From NCBI GenBank assembly GCA_945860955.1, contig CAMATH010000028.1, positions 1-64,000 on the forward strand: DNA of 64,000 bases, given 5' to 3'. Position 1 is the stretch's first letter. Every line of letters starts with the position of its first letter. A program made the position numbers and the translations under genes. Of this stretch, positions 44,425 to 52,784 are shown piece after piece. A model generated the notes under the pieces. The model ran no database searches and was not told the DNA's origin. It saw only the letters and a list, made by a program, of their open reading frames with translations. This stretch comes from Planctomicrobium piriforme. Lineage in GTDB: Bacteria; Planctomycetota; Planctomycetia; Planctomycetales; Planctomycetaceae.

Positions 44425-45096
44425 CTACTCGTGAGTTTTCGGAAGCTCGCGGTCGAGTGGTGCGAACAGTTCGTCGACGGTCACCACGAAGCCAGGGAGG
44501 ACCACTCCGCCTGTCAGCATTTGGCCGGTCCGCAACTCGGTCGACGCCGTGGGGGAAGAAAAGACCTGCACGACGCGGTGGCGGGGTTCGAGAAACCAGA
44601 CCAATTCCACACCCGCGTCGAAATACTCAGTGAGCTTGCGACTCATCTCGCGACGTGTGTTGGAAACGCTCAGGATCTCAACCGCCAGATTCGGAGCGAC
44701 CGGGAGGATACTCTGCGACAAATCGCAACCCCGCAGACGCTCTTGACTGATAAAACTGGAATCCGGAATACGGATTTGACCCGCTTGGAGTCGAATCGGG
44801 CCATCGCTCGACAGGACTCTCCCCAAACCGCGCGGCACCACGAAATTGTTGAGCAAAGTGGTGATCCAGCCCGCCAACCACGATTCCAGGTGCCCCATCG
44901 CTTTCTCCACCATAACACCGTCAATCAACTCGCAGAGCGGCTTGACAGTGTCCGCCGTCGCGAGAAAATCCGCCTCCGTCGCCAGACCGGGAGGAGGCGT
45001 CGAACGGATGCGCGAGAACGGCAGCGGACCGAACCGCTCGACAAGGTCGGCGAGCGTGAACGGTTCAACCGCAGGCGGAAGTGTGGCGGTACTCAT
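44425..45096 (-). CDS. Uma2-family (DUF820) putative endonuclease
   Basis: The product has 223 residues from ATG 45094-45096; the frame opens at 45138. The family opening TLADLVERFG and ELIDGVMVEK are present. The PD-(D/E)xK-like core follows, with RIPDSSFIS (Asp), NLAVEILS (Glu in EILS) and a lysine in MSRKLTEYFDAGVELVWFLEPR. The length is slightly above the usual 190 because of an N-terminal extension. Uma2 proteins are abundant in cyanobacteria and planctomycetes and their biological role is unclear; they are not proven defence nucleases. No partner gene is next to it. Confidence 0.88.
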   Translation of the reverse strand: MSTATLPPAVEPFTLADLVERFGPLPFSRIRSTPPPGLATEADFLATADTVKPLCELIDGVMVEKAMGHLESWLAGWITTLLNNFVVPRGLGRVLSSDGPIRLQAGQIRIPDSSFISQERLRGCDLSQSILPVAPNLAVEILSVSNTRREMSRKLTEYFDAGVELVWFLEPRHRVVQVFSSPTASTELRTGQMLTGGVVLPGFVVTVDELFAPLDRELPKTHE

Positions 45097-45220
45097 GGGC
45101 GATCGTTGATTGAAACCGCAACGCGTTTGGTAATCCAACTGGAACTCGGGGGACTCAACACGGTTCGGTTGGATGCCGAGCGCTGCCCAGCGGGCGGTGC
45201 TTGGCGATTGATCCCACAGC

Positions 45221-45253
45221 GGCGGCTCACGAGGACGTTCGCCCTCCCGTCGC
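45221..45253 (+). repeat. Degenerate relative of the 80-bp repeat core
   Basis: GGCGGCTCACGAGGACGTTC followed by GCCCTCCCGTCGCG parallels the GGCGGCTCGGCAGGAGCCTC / GCCCTCCCGTGGGGCG core of the copies at 9296 and 9410. Only the core is shared, not the whole 80 bp. Confidence 0.5.
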
Positions 45254-45272
45254 GTTGGTTCCGTTCGATCCC

Positions 45273-45310
45273 GTGCGGGTCACGTGGATTAAAATCCACG
45301 CGACCCGCAC
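45273..45310. repeat. Long hairpin between sppA and the Uma2 gene (18-bp arms)
   Basis: The arms GTGCGGGTCACGTGGATT (45273-45290) and AATCCACGCGACCCGCAC (45293-45310) pair at 17 of 18 positions with a 2-nt centre. It lies 13 bp beyond the sppA stop and could end or process that transcript, but no U-tract follows on the minus strand. The sequence looks like a dispersed palindromic element. Confidence 0.75.
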
Positions 45311-45323
45311 CCGCCGGGCCGAC

Positions 45324-47123
45324 CTATCGAACCCGCAAATCAAACGGCATCATCGTCGCCGCGCGTTCCTTGGAGAACAGTCGCAGCACGCCCAGCGCTT
45401 TGAAATGGCCGGTCGCTTCCGGGAGGTATTCCGTGGTCAGGCGACGCAGCAACCGGGTTTCCGCGTCGACACGGGCTTCGGAATTCGGGTCGAGGCTTCC
45501 AAACAGCGATTCAAACGGGCTGGAAGCTTTGGGAAGATCGAGCCGTTCGAGTTTGTCTTCGGGATTCAGTCCCGCCAGTTTCTTGGCATGGGCGATCGCC
45601 GCGTCGATTCCACCGATTTCATCCACCAGTCCGATCTTCAAAGCGGCGTTGCCGGTGTAGACCCGGCCACGGGCGAGTTTCTCGAGCTGGTCGACCGGCA
45701 TCTTCCGTCCCTGGGCCGCCTTGGCGGTGAACTGCGAGTAGATCTCGTTGAGGATCTTCTGCATCGCGGCCCGCTCCCCCTCGGAGTAGCCCTGCGTGCT
45801 GCTGAGGATACCGCTGTTCTTGCCGCGCGAGATCACGTCGGTCGTCACGCCGACCTTCTCCATGACGCCCCCCAGCGCGAGCTTCATGCCCACGACGCCA
45901 ATCGAACCGGTAATGGTTCCCGGCTCCGCGAAGACACGGTCGGCCCCCATGGCGATGTAGTAACCGCCACTGGCGGCGACATCGCCCATGCTAACGACAA
46001 ACGGCTTCTCGACCCGTTCCAGTTCGTGCCACATCAAATCGCTGGCGAGGGCGCTTCCCCCCGGGCTGTCAATCCGCAGGACAATCGCCTTGACCGTCGC
46101 ATCTTCGCGGGCGTCGCGAATCGCTTTGATCATTGTGTCGGAACCCATTGTCGATTCTCCGGACAGAAAATCGACCGAGCTTTTGCCAGTCATGATCGTC
46201 CCCTGCGCATGGATGATCGCCAGCTTGGCATTGGTCGATTTCCGTTTGGGAGGCTCGATACCCATCAGCGTTTCCATGAACTTCATCATGCCAGCGAAGC
46301 TGTTGAGATCGGTCTCCACCTTCTTCTTGCCGTACTTACGCTGCACCCGGAATTTCTTCCCCTCATGCAGTTTGGCGATCGCCGACTCAAGTTCGTCCTG
46401 ATAGCCGACCCGGTCAATGAGCTTCTTTTCGAGCGCTTGTCGGGCGGTGATCGGCGCGTTGTCGATCACATCGCGAACGACGTCGGCGGGGAGCTTGCGC
46501 GACTCGGCGATGCCGGTGACCAACTGCTGGAAGAAGTCGTCCAGAATCTCTTCCATTTCCTTGCGGAACTCGGGACTCATCTCGGTCCGCGAATACGGTT
46601 CGCCCGCCGACTTGAATTCGCCCACCCGCAGCATCTCGGCCTTGACCCCCAGCAGGTCGAAGGCTTTTTTGTAGAACGTCACCTCGGCACGCACCCCCAG
46701 AGTGGTCAACACCCCCGCCTCGGGCATGCAGACTTCGTCGCAGGCGGTCGCCAGCAGAAAGTCCATATTGTCAGCTTCCTCCAAGTAGGCATGGACCTTT
46801 TTCCCCGCCCCCTGAACCTTGGCGATGGCACCGCGCAGGGCGCGCATCTTCGCCCAGCCGACCTGCGGATTCTCGATCTTCAGGATCAGGCCGGCGATCT
46901 TGCCATCTTTCGCCACCCGGTCGAATTTGTCGACCACATCGTCCAGCGTTTCACTCAGTTCATTGAACAGCCCCGGCGCCTGTGGCCCTTCCAGATACGA
47001 TCCCTTCAGATCAATCTGAGCGTAGACCACTTCCGCAGGCTTTTCCTGGGCGAATGCCCCCGCTGTCGACACCAGCGACAGACAGACTCCCAGCAGACCA
47101 AGACGCAACAACCGGCCAACCAT
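45324..47123 (-). CDS. sppA: Signal peptide peptidase SppA-like protease, 67K type (S49)
   Basis: The product has 599 residues from ATG 47121-47123 (MVGRLLRLGLLGVCLSLV, an N-terminal signal or anchor); the frame opens at 47192. Tandem S49 domains are present. The first contains the catalytic-lysine region (DEVCMPEAGVL onward) and the second the catalytic serine in FVVSMGDVAASGGYYIA, followed by the typical GTITGSIGVV. The length matches double-domain SppA. The enzyme would cleave leftover signal peptides or other peptides at the inner membrane. The gene is divergent from the dehydratase at 47334, sharing a 210-bp spacer. Confidence 0.92.
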   Translation of the reverse strand: MVGRLLRLGLLGVCLSLVSTAGAFAQEKPAEVVYAQIDLKGSYLEGPQAPGLFNELSETLDDVVDKFDRVAKDGKIAGLILKIENPQVGWAKMRALRGAIAKVQGAGKKVHAYLEEADNMDFLLATACDEVCMPEAGVLTTLGVRAEVTFYKKAFDLLGVKAEMLRVGEFKSAGEPYSRTEMSPEFRKEMEEILDDFFQQLVTGIAESRKLPADVVRDVIDNAPITARQALEKKLIDRVGYQDELESAIAKLHEGKKFRVQRKYGKKKVETDLNSFAGMMKFMETLMGIEPPKRKSTNAKLAIIHAQGTIMTGKSSVDFLSGESTMGSDTMIKAIRDAREDATVKAIVLRIDSPGGSALASDLMWHELERVEKPFVVSMGDVAASGGYYIAMGADRVFAEPGTITGSIGVVGMKLALGGVMEKVGVTTDVISRGKNSGILSSTQGYSEGERAAMQKILNEIYSQFTAKAAQGRKMPVDQLEKLARGRVYTGNAALKIGLVDEIGGIDAAIAHAKKLAGLNPEDKLERLDLPKASSPFESLFGSLDPNSEARVDAETRLLRRLTTEYLPEATGHFKALGVLRLFSKERAATMMPFDLRVR

Positions 47124-47333
47124 GTGGGCCTCTCCCAAGTTTTCGTTCTGTAGACTCAGACAGACTGACTGATGTTGTAGCAGAGACGTCAAGCGGTCGC
47201 CATTTCCCCGTGGACTTGCGACAGCGCCATTCGGTTCCGATGATGCCTCTCGACGTCTCTCCGCAGGGTTCTACCCTGTACGTCCCTCTAACGGATTCAA
47301 CCTGTTTTCGGATCAGAGCTCGCGCGACGAATC

Positions 47334-48557
47334 ATGCAGATCACCCACGGCACAACGGCGGTTGTTGAGGCGAACTACGACTACACCTACGTGAGGCTGT
47401 TCGCCGACAACGGTCAGTACGGTACGGGCGAGTGCTTTTTCGCCCCCGGCCTGGTCGCCGCCCTGGGAGACATTCTGCCACTGCTGAATGGAAAAGACCC
47501 GCGTGAAGTCGATCGGATCTGTCGGTATTTGTGGCGAAAAGGCTCGGGGGCGGGGGCGGTCGCCGGCTATCTCTACAACGCCATCAGCGGGATCGAGGCG
47601 GCGCTCTGGGATCTGGTCGGAAAGTCGGCGGGGGTTCCCTGCTGGCAGTTTTTCGGCGGGAAGATGCGCGATGAAGTCCGCATTTACGTCGACTGCCATG
47701 CCGGCGACAACACCGAAAGCTGGGACACGATGCTCGAGGCCCGGGAACCTCAGTGGCTGAAGGACGCGTTGCAGGGGCGTCCGCAGCATGAAGAGCGCTA
47801 CGAACCCGAAATGTACTTTCGCCGGGCGCAGCAAATGGTCGCCGCCGGCTACGACGCGATGAAGTTTGATATCGACTCCATCGTCGTTTCCACCGGTGAA
47901 GAGCTGAACCGGCCCCTGACTCGCAAGGAAATGGACGCGATGGTCGCCTGCGTGGCGGCGGCTCGGGAAGGGGCGGGGGATTCGGTCGACGTCGCGGTTG
48001 ACTGCCATTGGCGATTCGCCCCCACCGAAGCGATTCGCATCGCCCGGGCTTTGGAGCCGTACAACCTGCTGTGGTTTGAAGATCCGTGCCCTCCCGAGAA
48101 CTTCCGGGATGTCGCGGAGATTCGGGCGTTGGGCATCGTGCCGATTCTCACGGGAGAAAACCTGAACCGTCGCCACGGATTCTGGGATCTGATCACCAAT
48201 CGTGGCTGCGACCTGGTCGCCCCCGACATTCAAAAGTGCGGCGGAATGCTCGAAGGGAAACGGATTGGGGAACTCGCCGAGATGCAGGGGATTCGTTTCG
48301 CACCCCACAACATCTCGTCTCCTCTCGGAACCCTGGCGAGCGCTCACGTGTGCGCCACTCTGCCGAATTTCGTCGCGCTGGAATTCCACGGCTCGGACGT
48401 GCCGTTTTGGAGCGACTTGATCACACGTCCCGATGTCCCCGGCCCGGTGATCCAACAGGGCCGCATCCCGTTGACGACCGCCCCGGGACTGGGGTGTGAA
48501 CTCAACGAGGATGTGGCGCGGAAGTACGCCAAGCCGGGGGAGACCTGGTTTGCGTAG
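47334..48557 (+). CDS. Mandelate racemase/muconate lactonizing enzyme family (sugar-acid dehydratase)
   Basis: The product has 407 residues. The N-terminal capping domain is followed by a TIM barrel with the enolase-superfamily metal ligands: Asp in DVAVDCHWRF, Glu in LLWFEDPCPPEN and Glu in ILTGENL. The lysine/base region is AAGYDAMKFDID, and APHNISSPLG with EFHGSDVPF fits the D-galactonate- or mannonate-dehydratase branch with a C-terminal histidine base. It is likely to dehydrate an aldonic or uronic acid, but the substrate cannot be given from sequence. The gene is isolated. Confidence 0.9.
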   Translation: MQITHGTTAVVEANYDYTYVRLFADNGQYGTGECFFAPGLVAALGDILPLLNGKDPREVDRICRYLWRKGSGAGAVAGYLYNAISGIEAALWDLVGKSAGVPCWQFFGGKMRDEVRIYVDCHAGDNTESWDTMLEAREPQWLKDALQGRPQHEERYEPEMYFRRAQQMVAAGYDAMKFDIDSIVVSTGEELNRPLTRKEMDAMVACVAAAREGAGDSVDVAVDCHWRFAPTEAIRIARALEPYNLLWFEDPCPPENFRDVAEIRALGIVPILTGENLNRRHGFWDLITNRGCDLVAPDIQKCGGMLEGKRIGELAEMQGIRFAPHNISSPLGTLASAHVCATLPNFVALEFHGSDVPFWSDLITRPDVPGPVIQQGRIPLTTAPGLGCELNEDVARKYAKPGETWFA

Positions 48558-48640
48558 GGCAGTCTGACGAACGAGGCCAGCCTATAAATCGAACTATGGA
48601 TCGAACCTTAGAAACTCGACCGGGAATGTGATGGTGCGGC
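48558..48640. other. Start of the decayed region, nothing recognised
   Basis: Short AT-richer segment after the dehydratase gene. The broken-gene region (48640-58176) begins here. Confidence 0.4.
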
Positions 48641-49327
48641 CAATTCCCGTCCCGCATTATGACCAGAGATCCGATCCGTGGTCGCGGCCAGTCGAAATAT
48701 CGCCAGACATTTGGATAGTCTCTATGGCCCCACCCGATTTGCGCGAACGTCGGTCCAGCCCAGAACGTTGGCGAAACCGAGTTCTTCGGGACTGGGGCCC
48801 AAAGGTATTTTCCATCCTGCGGTTCAATCGCTCCAGGCCAGAACGCGTTGGCGAACCGGAAATAGTTCTCCTGCGAGATGGGATCGAATTTATGATTTCG
48901 ATTTCAGCGCGCGTGGGGAGGCCGATGAGATCGTAATCGATCCGGCGGATCAGCGTTGTGCGATCCGCCTGTGGCGCCGGGTCCATCTCTTCCCGCGACA
49001 GCGAATCGCGAATGAACGCGTCGATCGCCTCTGTCTCGGCGGCGCTGCCGGGAACGTCTGGACGGCGCGCCGGCTGAAGCGACCATTAGTCGCGCCCGCC
49101 ACGCACGTCAGTTGTGGATTCAAACAGATCGAGCGTCCGCTCGGCGGTCGTCAGCACCAGTTTCCCGTTGGCGTCGCGAGTTTTGTGGCATTCCAGTCAG
49201 CGCATCACCAGAATCGGCGCGACTTCGCGGTTGAAATCGGGAGCGGCCTGGACGTGCCATCAACTTTTGTCAGGCAACAGGCCAGGAACAGTGGGAGCAG
49301 TCGGCGGAGCAGCGCAGGACGCCGCAT
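48640..49327 (-). pseudogene. Decayed PSCyt1/PSCyt2 (DUF1549) planctomycete cytochrome gene
   Basis: The minus strand starts MRRPALLRRLLPLFLACC (49327 down), a signal peptide, then needs a frameshift to read QAAPDFNREVAPILVMR. TGA (49197-49199) follows where the first haem cysteine belongs, and the frame goes on as LECHKTRDANGKLVLTTAER. After another shift comes ETEAIDAFIRDSLSRE and DRTTLIRRIDYDLIGLP, the opening of the DUF1549 domain. The parts and their order match the N-terminal third of standard PSCyt1-PSCyt2-DUF1553 proteins. Everything beyond is missing or unrecognisable, so it is a truncated pseudogene with at least two frameshifts and one nonsense codon. At 48897 and below, a different frame reads an aromatic-rich stretch (FRFANAFWPGAIEPQDG) that I do not recognise. 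Confidence 0.75.
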
Positions 49328-49480
49328 GATGGTTTCTCGGTGGAAGAACAGAGACTCGCGGGGTGATCGGGACGCGACTCAACCCAGTCCGCGATATGCC
49401 GACTGGCGGTGTGGTGGCTTGAGGAATGAAACGCCACGGTCCCACTCATCAAAAGCATGGTTGGCAGGAAGGTCTAACGC

Positions 49481-49535
49481 AGAGCGGCGCCCGTCAGGAA
49501 GGGGCGATAAGCGACCGCTTCCTGGCGGGCGCGGT
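49481..49535. repeat. Dispersed palindromic repeat, third copy
   Basis: The left part AGCGGCGCCCGTCAGGAAGG and the right part ACCGCTTCCTGGCGGGCGCG pair imperfectly around CGATAAGCG. It shares the element's sequence with the copies at 17337 and 31478 and lies in the spacer between two pseudogenes. Confidence 0.7.
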
Positions 49536-49576
49536 TCGGGTTCGGCACCAAATTGTCCGCCGTCCTGTGAATGAAA

Positions 49577-50644
49577 TCATCCGTTTTTGTGAGGTCCCAG
49601 GAATCTGTCGCCGTTGAAGTGGATCATGTGGTCGGGAAAGTCGGCAATCCAGACTTCGGACTACCAGACGATGGCGGACGCGTACTTTTTGAAGTCGGCG
49701 AAGCCCAGAAACGCTGTGACGTACACACGATCCGCGGTGCAGTCGCGTAGCGTTGTTTCCAATTCGGCGTGCCGTTTCGGCGAGACCGGCCCGTGCGACG
49801 TCACCGCTTCAATGAGGAAGAGCCAGTTGCGGTTTGAATCGTAAAGAACGACATCGGGAAGCTTTTCGTGGTTCATTTCCGGAATCTGGAGACGCTCCAA
49901 GAGTTCCGTGTCAACAACGATCAACTTCTTCGCCGTATCCCCCAAGTAGATGACCGTTGCTCACGCGGCGAATCGTGGAGCGAATTGTTGAATGATCAGA
50001 CACTGGAGTACGTTGTGTGGGCCGGGTGAAAGCGTGACCGCCCTGCCGTCGGGAAGTTCAACGGGGATCTTGTGAAGCAGTCGTTCGCGATTGTACGCGG
50101 CAGTGAGGCTGCCGTGTTGTTGAGTTAATTGTGCACACTTCGAGGCGAAACCTCGTTTTCCGAAACTCGCGAGTACCTTGGCGGCCGCCTCCGTCAGTTG
50201 GTAGACCGTGTCTCCGCTGTTCGTCGGCCGGGTTGGATTGTCTGGATTGCGGTCAACCAATCTCGCTTGTTCGAGTTGGTGAATGCTCTGGCGTCGAATC
50301 GTCTCGCGACTATTGGCGGCGTAGTCCTTTTGATAATGCTCCCGCATCCACGCCATGAGATCCCAGATTCGCAAAAGCGGTCGCGTCACTGACGACCAGG
50401 AATCGGTCTCCGTCAGGCCAGCGAGCGCCCGCTTGCAAGCCGCCGCCGACAGAATTCCCACACCCGCGCCCGGATCGAGAATGCGAATCGGCGGTTTCGA
50501 GAAGTTCGCGAACTGGCCCGCCATGAACTCCGCGATCGGACCGGGCGTACCAAAGTGCCCCTGTTCTTTCCGGCGACTCGCTGTGGTCGCACTGTCGAAA
50601 CGCCGTTGCTGCTGCGTGCAAAACTCCATCAACTCTTGCGGCAT
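49577..50644 (-). pseudogene. Dead BsuBI/PstI-type restriction-modification locus (methyltransferase-nuclease fusion with two stops)
   Basis: One frame of 356 codons from ATG 50642-50644 to TGA 49577-49579 carries only two internal stops, TGA at 49961-49963 and TAG at 49661-49663. Residues 1 to about 72 are the start of a BsuBI/PstI-class adenine methyltransferase (HFGTPGPIAEFMA, SAM motif I ILDPGAGVG). From about residue 76 (GLTETDSWSS) it is the BsuBI/PstI endonuclease: ANSRETIRRQSIHQ, DNPTRPTNSG, VELPDGRAVTLSPG and, after the TGA, TVIYLGDTAKKLIVVD. The nuclease core PDVVLYD and LFLIEAVTSHGPVSPKR follows, and after the TAG the family C-terminus SEVWIADFPDHMIHFNGDRF. A deletion has therefore removed the methyltransferase body and the nuclease start. 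Confidence 0.8.
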
Positions 50645-50714
50645 GGAAGGGTTCCACTCGGATCATTCGGATCGCAATGTGGCCGGTTCATGTGGCCACG
50701 CGTGATCTATTGTA

Positions 50715-50909
50715 TCAGTATGCTTTGGAAATGGAAAGTATCCCAAAAAGCTCCCGCCGTGCCGGTTCATAGTTCTTCCACCGCGCGTCCGAACTGTTCT
50801 CGACCGATCGCCGCGCCTGGGTCACATTCGCCGTTCGGACCGGGTGGTATTGTCCGTGAAACGTGGCGAGTTTTCGCGTTGTGGCAATGAATTCAGTATC
50901 GGGTCCGAT
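50715..50909 (-). pseudogene. C-terminal scrap resembling a sulfotransferase
   Basis: The minus strand reads VRTANVTQARRSVENSSDAR and then WKNYEPARRELFGIL before TGA (50715-50717). The VRTAxVxQxRxx(I/V)xxSSxxRWKNYE pattern is what I know from the C-termini of bacterial (TPR-)sulfotransferases. The upstream part is absent: the frame would continue into the IS element that begins at 50910, so the gene is cut there. Confidence 0.35.
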
Positions 50910-52366
50910 CTAGCCCAACTTCCCCACTAAGAAAAATTGTTGTTTTGAAAATATCTCGAGGCCGGTTTTCGCCGTAAGTCGTTTCGGCTCGGTCGCCGGC
51001 CCCCCGATTTCGGGTTCGAAATTCCGAAAACGCGTTGTAGTGGAAAAACCTCGGCTTGGCGGTTGAAATCTGCCGGGTACCATCGTCGCCTGGCTGGGAC
51101 GACTCGACGAACAGGGCCGACTCGGGATTGAGCAGGCGGCCCAGATGGATCGCGGTAAGAATCCATCGGGAGACCGACAGCGATCTTTGTTTGGTGAGGA
51201 GTTCCCCATCCCTGAGCCACGGTGGGTGGAGGTCAATGCGGCCGGGGTGCGAGCCGAGAACCCGCGCCAGTTTGGAGGTCCCTGGTTGGCGCTCGAACTG
51301 GTTCGACGGCTGGGACTGGATGAGTTTCTCGAACGCGTCATGCCGCGCGGCAAGGAACGGATTCCGTGGTCTCTGACCAGTCTGATTCTGGTGATCGCGC
51401 GCCTGCTCGAACCCTCCAGCGAACTCTTCACAGCGGAGCAGTGGTATCCCAAGACGGCGCTGCCTGAATTGTTGGGTGTCCCCGCGGCGAATGTGGATGA
51501 CAATCGACTGTATCGTGCGCTCGACGAATTGCTGCCGCACAAGCGGGAACTGGAGCGGCATCTGAAGCAGCGGATGGGCGAGCTGTTCGCGCTCGACTAC
51601 GACCTGTTGCTGTACGACGTCACGAGCACGTTCTTCGAAGGGGCCGCCCATTTTTCTATGGCTCAGCGTGGCGACTCGCGCGATCAGCGCGGCGACTGCA
51701 AGCAGGTGTGCATCGGACTGGTTGTCTCGCGCTGTGGAATGCCCCTGGGTTACAAAGTGTTTCCCGGCAACACGGCCGATGTCTCGACCGTGCAGGGAAT
51801 CGTCACGGAAAAGGAGGCACGTTATGGAAAGACCGATCGCGTGTGGGTGATGGATCGCGGCATGGTCAGCGAAAAGAACCTCGCGTTTTTCCGTGAGGGA
51901 GGGCGAAAATATCTGGTCGGCACGCCGAAGGCGTTGCTCAAGAAATACGAGCGGGAACTGCACTTCATCATGTTTCGTAGTCGTGATCGTGTGAAGAAGG
52001 AAGACCGCGTGCTGGCGCACATCCTGGTCTGCTTTCTGAGTTACGTCCTGTGGAAGACGCTGGGGCAGATCTGTCAGAAGGCCGGCCGGGGAAATGAACT
52101 TCGGCGCGTGCTGGCGGAATTCTCCGAGGTCCAACTCATCGACGTGATCCTGCCGACCCGGGAGGGGCACGAGCTGACTGGACGGTGTGTCAGTGGAGCA
52201 TCCGCACACCTGACAATTCTGTTGGACCACCTGGGTCTGCGACTGCGGGCCAGGGTCTGGGAAGGGGGAGTGAAAAAATAATCCAATTTTGCATGTAGTG
52301 GAAAAAACGGGAGGGCTCCCGTTGGAAATTAAGGACTTACGTCGACAGTTGGGGAAGTCGGGCTAG
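50910..52366 (+). mobile_element. IS1634-like insertion sequence with terminal inverted repeats
   Basis: The left end CTAGCCCAACTTCCCCACT (from 50910) and the complement of the right end, CTAGCCCGACTTCCCCAACT (ending at 52366), match over about 18 bp with one substitution and one inserted base. They bracket a single transposase gene in a 1457-bp element. No convincing target duplication was found (CCGAT on the left, GCGGA on the right). A TGTAGTGGAAAAA motif recurs near both ends, at about 51036 and 52294, in the same orientation. Confidence 0.65.
51145..52281 (+). pseudogene. IS1634-family transposase with internal deletion and decayed N-terminus
   Basis: An open frame of 378 codons. LLLYDVTSTFFEG carries the first catalytic Asp and RVWVMDRGMVSEKNLAF the second, both as in IS1634-family DDE transposases. 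After LLKKYEREL the frame jumps from RSRDR to KKEDRVLAHILVCFLSYVLWKTLG, so roughly 130 residues that normally stand between these blocks are missing, including the region of the third catalytic acid (Glu). The N-terminus is also damaged: the expected TLGRLDE-like block is present as WLGRLDEQGRLG upstream of the ATG, behind a stop. I judge it inactive. Confidence 0.75.
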
Positions 52367-52784
52367 GCGGAGCTGGCGACCTCCCTGACTTTCGGTGCAT
52401 TGAACACTCAGCGGACACCCGGCGCACGTCGCGGCGCGACAACCGGATCGTTCCAGGGACTCTTCCTGATCGCCCGCGCGCTGTCCGTGTTCGGATCCCA
52501 GGCGCTCCAGGCTTTTCGTGTCACTGACATAGAGCGCATTGTAGAGCGGGCGAAACACCTTGAATTTGCGTGGGCCAAGGCGGTTTCTGGATCGCTGGGG
52601 CTGATGACCATGCCAATAAAGGAGTCAGATCCAGCCGCTCAATGGCCGCGACAATCCTTCGTGCCAGGTGCCCGGGCGGAACCTGCCAATCAAGGCACCT
52701 CCATTCCGCTGAATCCACCGTGAGGGGCGGTGTCTGAAACCGCGACCGCCGTGCGAGGCAATCACCCTCTGTGCAATTGATCAT
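52367..52784 (-). pseudogene. Remnant of an IS1182-family transposase
   Basis: The minus strand begins with an N-terminal piece (LDWQVPPGHLARRIVAAIER followed by LDLTPLL), typical of IS1182 transposases. It then jumps to a mid or late piece FRPLYNALYVSDTKSLERLG in another frame, and to the cysteine-rich piece TCAGCPLSVQCTES. Most of the gene, including the DDE core, is gone. It ends at the right terminal repeat of the IS1634-like element, which probably inserted beside or into it. Confidence 0.6.

Noticed and set aside
45201-47153. 650-codon plus-strand frame opposite sppA
   Set aside because: Shadow frame: the sppA reading on the minus strand has full S49 motifs.
49197-49199. TGA at a haem-cysteine codon as selenocysteine or recoding
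   Set aside because: The surrounding frame is also broken by frameshifts and no selenocysteine element was seen; simple decay explains it.
49961-49963. In-frame TGA of the R-M fusion as programmed readthrough
   Set aside because: A second stop (TAG 49661) follows in the same frame and the methyltransferase is mostly deleted; loss of function is simpler.
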